Below, piece by piece: positions 14,631 through 21,393 of a DNA stretch of 21,393 nucleotides. The translations under genes were made by a program, and so were the position numbers. The notes under the pieces were generated by a model. That model was given only the letters and a program-made list of their open reading frames with translations. It ran no database searches and was not told where the DNA came from. The stretch is taken from the IMG/VR virus record IMGVR_UViG_3300028840_002083, positions 1 to 21,393 of that record; one strand, 5' to 3'. Within the stretch, counting starts at the first letter, position 1; each line of letters begins with the position of its first letter. Source of the DNA: a virus.

Positions 14631-15656
14631 ATGAAAGCTTCTGATGTTAGAGTTTTATTATTAAATCCAGTTCCAAGCTTGATCAAATACGGAATTAAAT
14701 GGGGTTTTGATAAATGTGGATGTTACACATATCTGATGGAAGGTGACGATCAAGTTTATTTGTTAAGACAAGAACAGGATAGAAATCTAGCTTTAAGAAG
14801 AATTGAAAAAGCTATTATTACTCATGATATAAATCTTTTATTTTGTGAAGGCTATGCAAATATGCCTATAGCAGAGATCTCAGAGATATGTAAGAGACAC
14901 AATGTAAAGTTTCATTGGTGGGCAATAGAAGATCCAGTAACTCCAAACATAGGCGAAAATGTAGTAAAACAAAAATTAGTAGATTATATTTGGACAACAA
15001 CAGTAGAGTTTATAAATAAATATAAAACACTTGGAATACCTAGCGATTTGCTAATGTTTGCTTGCAATCCAGACTTCCATAAACCAGTAATTGGAGAAGA
15101 TAGATTTAAACATGATATATCCGTAATTGGAACTAACTATTCTAATAGATTTGACAAGACTAAAGAGTTTATATTTCCTCTGATACAAAGAGATTACGAT
15201 ATAATGATCTATGGTCAATGGTGGATGAAGAAGGAACAAAAGGTAAATCTAATAGAATTTAAAGATAAAGGAATTTATTGGCAAGAAGATGGATATATAC
15301 AATTGCCTTATGAGTGGTTGCCTATAGTTATAAATAGTTCAAAAATCATGTTTGGTTTAAATTGTAGCGATAAGAGTACTACACAGACAAGTTGTAGACC
15401 ATACGAAACACTAGCATCAAGTGGAGAATCTGTTTATGTAGCATATTATACACCTGCTCAAAATTATTTATTTAAAGATTACATTGTTCAAGCACACACA
15501 GGTAGAGAAATGCTAGATAAGGTAGATGATGTTTTAACTTGGTCAGATGCCAAAAGACGTGCTATGGCTCAAGAAGCAAGAAACTATGTAGTGTCAAATC
15601 ACACATATGAAAGTAGAGCAAAGCAAATAATTAAAGTAATCTTGGAAGGTGATTAG
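14631..15656 (+). CDS. CgeB-like glycosyltransferase
   Basis: A 341-residue GT-B enzyme resembling the CgeB spore-maturation/glycosyltransferase group. The N-terminal domain holds LLFCEGYANMPIAEISEICKRHNVKFHWWAIEDP. The hinge carries VDYIWTTTVEFINKYKTLGI and the hallmark-like ACNPDFHKP. The C-terminal domain has DISVIGTNYSNRF, SKIMFGLNCSDKST, a RPYETLASSGE segment and the ending NHTYESRAKQII typical of the group. CgeB relatives glycosylate spore coat, S-layer or other surface proteins. The ATG abuts the previous stop and has a strong AGGAGG. Gene order suggests a shared glycan with its neighbours. The family call is good; the substrate is unknown. Confidence 0.82.
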   Translation: MKASDVRVLLLNPVPSLIKYGIKWGFDKCGCYTYLMEGDDQVYLLRQEQDRNLALRRIEKAIITHDINLLFCEGYANMPIAEISEICKRHNVKFHWWAIEDPVTPNIGENVVKQKLVDYIWTTTVEFINKYKTLGIPSDLLMFACNPDFHKPVIGEDRFKHDISVIGTNYSNRFDKTKEFIFPLIQRDYDIMIYGQWWMKKEQKVNLIEFKDKGIYWQEDGYIQLPYEWLPIVINSSKIMFGLNCSDKSTTQTSCRPYETLASSGESVYVAYYTPAQNYLFKDYIVQAHTGREMLDKVDDVLTWSDAKRRAMAQEARNYVVSNHTYESRAKQIIKVILEGD

Positions 15657-17450
15657 ATGAAAAGAATTAAATTAATATCTGGTACAATACGTCCTTATGT
15701 ATTTAACCATAATTATTCACACTGAAAAAGCAAAGCTAAAGATATGTCTAGAATAGATGTAACTGTAGCAGTCAATACAAGTGCACAAGTAGATGAAATA
15801 AAGAGAGAACATCCAGAAGTAGAAGTAGTTAATATTGGTGAGAATATCGGAATTTGTAAACCAATTTATGAAATCACAAAGAATTTAAAAGGCAATGATA
15901 ACGATATAGTGATAGCTTTCTTTGATGATGTATTTTGCATTAGCGAATGGGACGAATATCTATATGAACAATTTGAAGATTTTTCTGGAGCAGTAATGAT
16001 AAATGATGGTGTGCAACATCCAGATCCAAAAAATGCACCATTGTTAGTTGCGGTTACTATGCCAGTAATGGACATGGCTACACTGAAAAGGCTTAATAGA
16101 ATAATATTTAATCCAACATATGCTCACTATTATGCTGACAATGAACTGTACTCGAACTTAGAAGAGATGGGATTGCTGAAAGATAATAGGGTACATGACA
16201 AAACAACATTTTTACACAAACATTTTAACAAAGTAGACGAAGTAAGATCTGATGAACATGATCAAAGAGTAGTGGACAAATGTGCAATTCCAGATAGGGA
16301 AATATACAAGATAAGAAAGAAATATCCCTTAGAAGAAAGACTAAAGTTAAAATCAGACTATAGAGATGGTGATAAAATGAAAATATTGATTGTTTGTGAT
16401 AGATTAGAAATAAGAGGCGGTTTAGAAACACATGTGGCAACACTAGCCAAAGCGTGGGCAAAAAAAGATGATGTATTAGTTTATGCAAATGCAATTAGTA
16501 AGAAATATCAATTAGATCTAGCTTCTTGTAGTCTATTAAATGGATATAGTGATAAACATGATGATTATATTATTGATAATTATAAGCCAGATATTATTAT
16601 TGGACATCCATTTTCTGGAATAGATTTAGCCACAAAGCTATTAGCAAAACTTGACAATGCAAAGATGTACTCTGTAATGCATGGTGACTACACTACAGGA
16701 TTGAGTAAAGAGGCTATATCAAACACTAAGAAAGTTATTTGTGTATCTCATACAGCTTATATAGCTAATCGTAAGATAGTACCAGAAGATAAACTGAAGA
16801 TTATTTATAATGGCGTGAATATAAAGGACTTCTATCCTACAAAGAAACACATGGTACTCAATAAAAATCTTGGATTCAACAACAGGTTCAAAACTATAGT
16901 TGCTATAACAAGATTGCAAGATGGAAAAGAAATTCCAGTTAAACAATTATTACAAATATTAACTCCGTTGGCAAATAGACTAGCTGGTCTTAATGTTGCA
17001 ATAGTTGGTGGGGGAAGTCAATTAGATTTAATAAAAGAACTAGCAGAACAAGTACCGAAAAGTCCTAACTTGAATCTACAAATCACTGGTGAGAAAAATA
17101 ATGTTAGATCATATATGAATTTAGCAGATATAGTACTAGGTTGTGATAGAGTTGCAATAGAGTCAATACTTTGTAACAAGAACGTGTTTTATATGGGATT
17201 AGGTCAATGGAAAGGTTTGATTAAGAACGATAATTACAATGACTTAATATTTACAAAAAATGGATTTGAAGACTATACCAACGATGAATTAGTTAGACAT
17301 CTTACATGGATGTTGATGCACAAAAAAGAGATTGATAAGTATACCAATAAACTTATGGAAATAATAACCAATATATGCGATAATAAGATTGTAGCACAAA
17401 AATATATAGATACTTTTAATGAGGAACTAATACATGGACAAAAAGATTAA
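15657..17450 (+). CDS. Fused GT-A-like and GT4 glycosyltransferase (one in-frame TGA read as Trp)
   Basis: A 597-residue two-domain protein. The ATG at 15657 directly follows the previous TAG and has GGAAGGTGA upstream. The TGA at 15723-15725 (codon 23) lies where the paralogous downstream gene has TGG, gapless and in the same context (HW-KSKAKDM against EW-KIQCEDW). Domain 1 (about 1-240) carries an FFDDVFCI acidic motif and HYYADNELYSNL, as in GT-A-type donors. Domain 2 (about 241-597) begins MKILIVCDRLEIRGGLETHVATLAKAW, a GT4 N terminus with the GG loop, and continues with VICVSHTAYIANR, LKIIYNGVNIKDFYP, AITRLQDGKEIPVKQ and ADIVLGCDRVAIES. An ATG with a weak ribosome site begins domain 2 at 16377, so it may also be made separately. 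The domain order implies two successive sugar transfers. Confidence 0.85.
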
Positions 17451-18123
17451 ACTAATCACAGCTACCGTAAGACCTGCAATGTTTGCAAGTAACATGAATG
17501 AGTGGAAGATACAATGTGAAGATTGGAACAATGTAGATCTAACAGTGGCGGTAAATACACTAGAAGAAAAATTACTGATAGAAGAAATGTTTGAAGAAGC
17601 AAAAGTTATAGCAATTGGAGATAATATAGGTGTGGTAAAACCAATATTTGAGATAACTAAAACTTTAGACATAGGTGATGATGACATACTTTTAGCAATG
17701 TTTGATGATGTTGCATGCATCAAAAACTGGGATGTATATATCAAAAGTCAATTTGAAGATTATACAGGATCTATATTGCTTAATGATGGAATTCAAGACC
17801 CGATTACTAGGGGATTAATAGCAATAACAATGCCTATTATGGATGGAAGAACACTTAAGAAGTTGAATAGAATTATATATCATCCAGAATATATGCACTA
17901 TTACGCTGATAATGAGGTTTATAGTAATTTGTTGGAGCTAGGTTTAATTAAAGACATAAGAAGAGATGATGTGACTACGTTCCAGCACTTACACTATTAT
18001 GGAGTTAATCGAAGAAAAGCTGACAGTATAGATCATGAGATTATAGCCAAGTGTGGAAGTCCAGATAGGGCAATATTTGATAAGAGAATGAAACTATCTG
18101 TTAAGGAAAGGTTGGTTATTTAA
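17434..18123 (+). CDS. Stand-alone paralogue of the GT-A-like domain
   Basis: A 229-residue protein matching residues 1-235 of the upstream fusion over its whole length. Shared blocks include LTVAVNT, NIGxxKPIxEITK, FDDVxCIxxWD, LKxLNRII, HYYADNExYSNL and a TTF.H.H segment. It therefore looks like a tandem duplication, with the upstream copy later fused to a GT4 domain or this copy separated from one. Its start overlaps the end of the fusion by 17 nt, using GAGGAA as ribosome site. The conserved DD and HYYADNE suggest metal and donor binding, but I cannot name a characterised member. The paralogue contains TGG at codon 24 where the other has TGA. Confidence 0.8.
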   Translation: MDKKIKLITATVRPAMFASNMNEWKIQCEDWNNVDLTVAVNTLEEKLLIEEMFEEAKVIAIGDNIGVVKPIFEITKTLDIGDDDILLAMFDDVACIKNWDVYIKSQFEDYTGSILLNDGIQDPITRGLIAITMPIMDGRTLKKLNRIIYHPEYMHYYADNEVYSNLLELGLIKDIRRDDVTTFQHLHYYGVNRRKADSIDHEIIAKCGSPDRAIFDKRMKLSVKERLVI

Positions 18124-20043
18124 ATGGATAATATTTACTTTTGTCAGTTTTCAAGTCTCGTTGGAGATAATGTCTTTCTTCCATACTCTGTAGGTACAAT
18201 AATATCATATATAAATACAAATAAAGTCATTAGAGACAAGTACAATATTGACATAATGTTTTTAAAAGAAGATGATATTATTAAGAAGTTTGACGATCCT
18301 AAACTAGTATTTATATCTGTATATATATGGAATTTTAAATACAGCATGGATATTGCTAAAATGATTAAAGATAAATATAGTGACTGTAGAATCGTGTTAG
18401 GTGGGCATCACGTACCATATTACAGTTTTAATTTTTTCAAACAATATCCATTCATTGACATATTAGTACATGGAGAAGGCGAGAAAGTAACAGAAGACAT
18501 TTTGATGGGCAAATGTAAATACACTATTAATAACATATCTTTTAATAAAGAACTTAAGAGTGTTGATACTAGGAAAGTTTATAATAATTGTAATTTATTT
18601 GATATACCGAGTCCTTATTTGACTGGAGTATTTGACAAAATATTAAAAATGCCTTATAATTTTACAGCTTCACTAGAAACAAATAGAGGTTGTCCGTATG
18701 GTTGTGCTTATTGTGATTGGGGATCAACTCTAACAAGCGAAAAGAAGTTAAGGTTCTTTGATCAAGATAGGGTTTTAAAAGAAATAGAATGGTTTGGAAA
18801 AAATAATATTGAGTTTGTTTTTGGAACAGATTCAAATTTTGGCATTATAGAAAAAGATATGGACTGGATAGACAAGATAATTGAGACAAAAAAGAAATAT
18901 GGATATCCACAAAAATTCAGAGTTTGCTATGCTAAGAATAGCAACGAAAGGATATTTAATATGAATATGAAACTAAATAAACATGATATAAGTAAAGGTG
19001 CCACATTGTCATTTCAAACATTGAATAAAGAATCAGAAAAGGCAGTTGGAAGAATAAATATGTCTATAGATGATTATGGAAAATATATAAAAAAATACAA
19101 TGATAATAAAATTCCAACTTACACTGAAATGATTATAGGACTTCCAGAAGAGACTTATGATACTTTTTGTAATGGATTATGCCTATTGCTTGAGCATGAA
19201 CAGCATCACTCAATTGTCGTTTATTATTGTCAAATTTATCCTAATAGTAAGATAAATACAGATGCATTTAGGAAAGAATATGGCATTGAATCAATTAAGA
19301 TTCCAATGTACCCAACACACACACGAATACAATCAATGGATGATGTTGATGAAGAAGAAATTATTATAGCTACAAATAAAACAAATAAAAAAGAATGGGT
19401 TGACACATGCCTGTTTTCATGGGCGGTACAAGCCTTTCATTGTCTTTCTATAACCTCATTGATGGCAAGATATTTGAGAAAAAAGAAAGGTATTAGCTAT
19501 AGAGTATTTTACAATAGATTATTAGAGTTTGCTCAGAAACATCCGAAATCTATAATTGGAAGAGAATACCATAAGGTTAAACGGATATATGAAGAAGTAC
19601 AAAATGGACAAGGTTTCTATTATATAAATAGACCTTATGGAGATTTAAATTGGACTATAGAAGAAGGAAGTTTCTTGAGTTTTATATTAGATATAGACAA
19701 GGTTTACTCGGAATTGATCGATATTTATAGTGATATAGATGAACATATAGATGCAGAGATAGTTACTTCATTAGCAATAGCAAACAGATATTTGTTAAAG
19801 CAACCAATGAATAATCCAATATTAACTAATGATGAAAACATGAAAGACATATTAGAATTTGCTGGTATAGATCCAAGTCATGAGCAATATAGACTTATTA
19901 ACATTGAAGGATATAATGGTTTAGAAGATTATGCTCATAAAACAGTGTGGTATGGACGTAAAGGTGGACAGTTCTTGTATGATGACAAAAATATAGAAGG
20001 AAGGGAAAGAGTTGTATGCAAAAAAGCAAACTCATGGTCTTAG
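18124..20043 (+). CDS. Radical SAM enzyme with B12-binding-like N-terminal domain
   Basis: A 639-residue protein. The N-terminal ~140 residues are an alpha/beta domain resembling cobalamin-binding domains of class B radical SAM enzymes: LPYSVGTIISYI, VFISVYIWNFKYSMDIAKMIKDKY, IVLGGHHVPYY and IDILVHGEGEK. A DxHxxG cobalamin ligand motif is not obvious, so cobalamin use is uncertain. The radical SAM cluster is C190-x3-C194-x2-C197 in RGCPYGCAYCDWGS. Barrel features are FVFGTDSNFGI, FRVCYAKNSN, GATLSFQTLNKES and YTEMIIGLPEETYDTF. A 300-residue C-terminal helical domain follows. It starts next to the previous stop and probably modifies a sugar, lipid or peptide substrate of the pathway (methylation, epimerisation or ring chemistry). 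Such a gene in a phage is unusual. Confidence 0.86.
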   Translation: MDNIYFCQFSSLVGDNVFLPYSVGTIISYINTNKVIRDKYNIDIMFLKEDDIIKKFDDPKLVFISVYIWNFKYSMDIAKMIKDKYSDCRIVLGGHHVPYYSFNFFKQYPFIDILVHGEGEKVTEDILMGKCKYTINNISFNKELKSVDTRKVYNNCNLFDIPSPYLTGVFDKILKMPYNFTASLETNRGCPYGCAYCDWGSTLTSEKKLRFFDQDRVLKEIEWFGKNNIEFVFGTDSNFGIIEKDMDWIDKIIETKKKYGYPQKFRVCYAKNSNERIFNMNMKLNKHDISKGATLSFQTLNKESEKAVGRINMSIDDYGKYIKKYNDNKIPTYTEMIIGLPEETYDTFCNGLCLLLEHEQHHSIVVYYCQIYPNSKINTDAFRKEYGIESIKIPMYPTHTRIQSMDDVDEEEIIIATNKTNKKEWVDTCLFSWAVQAFHCLSITSLMARYLRKKKGISYRVFYNRLLEFAQKHPKSIIGREYHKVKRIYEEVQNGQGFYYINRPYGDLNWTIEEGSFLSFILDIDKVYSELIDIYSDIDEHIDAEIVTSLAIANRYLLKQPMNNPILTNDENMKDILEFAGIDPSHEQYRLINIEGYNGLEDYAHKTVWYGRKGGQFLYDDKNIEGRERVVCKKANSWS

Positions 20044-20276
20044 AAGATTGTAAAGAAGAGCGCGATTATTATTTGAGAATTTGTTTCGATTATGGATATG
20101 AGCAGACTATTGTAAATACGTGATCTAAATGTAAGGAAATTAGAAAAGAAATCTTATGAAAATTAGAAAGTAGCAATGATCGATATCATCATATCTTCTC
20201 CTCTGGTGTTGATTTGTTGATTGATTTAAACAAACTTGTTTTAGTCAATTTAACTGAGACTGATGAATCGTATTAG
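20016..20276 (+). CDS. Small hypothetical protein with two in-frame TGA (Trp) codons
   Basis: An 86-residue protein hidden under the standard code. The ATG at 20016 overlaps the end of the radical SAM gene by 28 nt and has a purine-rich GGAAGGGAAAGAG upstream. TGA codons occur at 20121-20123 (codon 36) and 20157-20159 (codon 48), and the frame then runs to TAG at 20274-20276. The translation is well balanced, with helical charged stretches (VLEDCKEERDYYLRICFDYG, SKCKEIRKEIL) and a hydrophobic VDLLIDLNKLVLVNL end. No family is recognised. Without the altered code this stretch looks empty, so it is worth checking in the related genomes. Confidence 0.68.
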
Positions 20277-20290
20277 ACATAGGTGATCAA

Positions 20291-20407
20291 ATGAATAATG
20301 AAGAACTAATCAGAGAGATTTATATGAAAATGATACATACAAATCAAATGTTAGATGAAAACAAGTTTACAGACGAGGAAATAGATTTTATTAAGGAACT
20401 TGAATAA
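20291..20407 (+). CDS. 38-residue acidic hypothetical protein
   Basis: Starts at ATG 20291 with TAGGTGATC upstream and ends in TAA at 20405-20407, 17 nt before the dehydrogenase. Sequence MNNEELIREIYMKMIHTN onward is helical and acidic, ending FTDEEIDFIKELE, like a small helical adaptor or helix-turn protein. No function is assigned. It is short, but the operon spacing and codon use fit its neighbours. Confidence 0.5.
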   Translation: MNNEELIREIYMKMIHTNQMLDENKFTDEEIDFIKELE

Positions 20408-20424
20408 GCATAGGAGAATTGAAT

Positions 20425-21393
20425 ATGAAAATAGACGTAATAATTATAGGTATAGGAAGAGTTGGATTACCTTTAGGTTTAAGTCTATCTAAGAATGGTG
20501 TAAAATGTATAGGAGTAGATATAGACAAATATACTATTGATTCTGTTAATAACAAAGAAATGCCATTCATGGAAAAAGGATATGATGAAATTATTAAGGA
20601 TGTTGATTTCAAGGCTACTAGTGATTATAGGTTAATAGCTAAAGCAAGCAACATAATTATAACAGTAGGCACTCCACTCTTACAGCACATCGAGATAGAT
20701 TTATCTTACATTAAAGAAGTAATCAACAATATTATCCCACATTTGCAAAAATATCAAAACATTATTCTACGAAGCACAGTAGCTCCAGAAACAACAGCAT
20801 TTATAAAGAAATATATTGAGAAAGAAACTGAATTTAAAATAGGAAAAGATCTCTATTTATCATTCTGTCCAGAAAGAATAGCTGAAGGAAAAGCGCTTAA
20901 AGAACTAGAACAACTACCTCAAATAATTGGATCTGAAGATGATGTAAGTTTCAAAAAAGCAAAAGATGTATTTAAGAATTTGACAAAAGAAATATTTCAA
21001 GTTACATACAATGAAGCTGAATTAGTAAAATTGTTTTGTAATGTAAGCAGATATATGCAGTTTTCTACTGTAAATTATCTTGCTATAATAGCAGAGTCGT
21101 ATAGTTGTGATATTCACAAACTGCTAACAATAATTAATACCGATTATCCAAGACCGATATATGGAAAAGTAGGAGCAACAGCAGGAACATGTTTAAGAAA
21201 AGACTGGGGAATGATAAATGAAGATATCCCTTATGCTGACTTATTACTATCTGCATATAAGATAAATGAATATATTCCAAGGTTTTTAGTTAAACAGACT
21301 AAGCTACACATAGATACATTCGAAGACAAAGAAGTAGCAATTCTAGGCTATGCATTCAAAAAAGATTGTGATGATATCCGCGATTCTCTATCG
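20425..21393 (+). CDS. UDP-glucose/UDP-ManNAc-type nucleotide-sugar dehydrogenase (3' partial)
   Basis: NAD-dependent four-electron oxidation of a UDP-hexose (or UDP-HexNAc) to the corresponding uronic acid. Ribosome site AGGAGAATT precedes ATG 20425, and the frame is open to the window end (323 codons). The N-terminal Rossmann motif is IIIGIGRVGLPLGLSLSKNG (Gly 9, 11, 14), followed by GVDIDKYTIDSVN. Further family features are the IITVGTPL segment, IILRSTVAPETT, LSFCPERIAEG and the EAELVKLFCNVSRYMQFSTVNYLA helix. The catalytic-type Cys256 sits in GATAGTCLRKDWGM and FKKDCDDIRDS begins the C-terminal domain. The operon probably needs an acidic sugar donor made by this enzyme. UDP-Glc, UDP-GlcNAc and UDP-ManNAc specificity cannot be separated from sequence alone. 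Confidence 0.9.
   Translation, partial: MKIDVIIIGIGRVGLPLGLSLSKNGVKCIGVDIDKYTIDSVNNKEMPFMEKGYDEIIKDVDFKATSDYRLIAKASNIIITVGTPLLQHIEIDLSYIKEVINNIIPHLQKYQNIILRSTVAPETTAFIKKYIEKETEFKIGKDLYLSFCPERIAEGKALKELEQLPQIIGSEDDVSFKKAKDVFKNLTKEIFQVTYNEAELVKLFCNVSRYMQFSTVNYLAIIAESYSCDIHKLLTIINTDYPRPIYGKVGATAGTCLRKDWGMINEDIPYADLLLSAYKINEYIPRFLVKQTKLHIDTFEDKEVAILGYAFKKDCDDIRDSLS

Noticed and set aside
15723-15725. TGA as selenocysteine, or as glycine
   Set aside because: The paralogue has TGG at the same aligned position, no selenocysteine hairpin is evident, and six sites in structural genes would be implausible for selenocysteine.

Overview
The window is one strand-coherent, AT-rich piece of a tailed (siphovirus-like) bacteriophage genome. 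All genes lie on the + strand. They run from a 5'-truncated terminase large subunit to a 3'-truncated nucleotide-sugar dehydrogenase. The key to reading it is that TGA is not a stop here. Five genes are interrupted only by in-frame TGA codons (six in total). None of the 21 complete reading frames ends in TGA (16 TAA, 5 TAG). One TGA aligns without gaps with a TGG tryptophan codon in a neighbouring paralogue. I therefore annotate with UGA = Trp (translation-table-4-like). The host is not identifiable from this window: a Mollicutes-type host with that code, or a recoded phage in a low-GC Firmicutes-type gut host, would both fit.

Layout. Positions 1-10924 are the packaging, head and connector module in canonical order: terL, portal, a small protein, capsid protease fused to scaffold (with a likely nested in-frame scaffold start), a probable decoration protein, major capsid protein, terminator, a conserved hypothetical protein, three connector/tail-joining proteins, a tail-assembly-like protein and the major tail protein. 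The major tail gene is split by a td-like group I intron of about 380 nt. It ends at a strong intrinsic terminator.

At 10952-11716 a lone GT-A glycosyltransferase follows. Positions 11731-13180 are a complete plasmid-type replicon. It has a sense promoter, an antisense RNA gene with its own perfectly spaced promoter and terminator in the rep leader, a Rep_3-family initiator, a terminator, six DnaA boxes (four phased at exactly 11 bp) and three 19-bp iterons. Positions 13181-13616 are a non-coding AT-rich stretch with repeats and a strong promoter.

Positions 13617-21393 are one tightly packed operon for glycan synthesis or modification: a GT-B glycosyltransferase, a CgeB-like glycosyltransferase, a fused GT-A-like/GT4 protein, a stand-alone paralogue of its N-terminal domain, a radical SAM enzyme, two small genes and a UDP-sugar dehydrogenase.

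How it works together: the structural module builds the particle. The replicon suggests a phage-plasmid lifestyle, or plasmid-style replication initiation by a phage, with antisense copy-number control. The large carbohydrate operon probably decorates the virion or alters the host surface glycan. No integrase, tape measure, lysis gene or tRNA is visible, so these would lie elsewhere.
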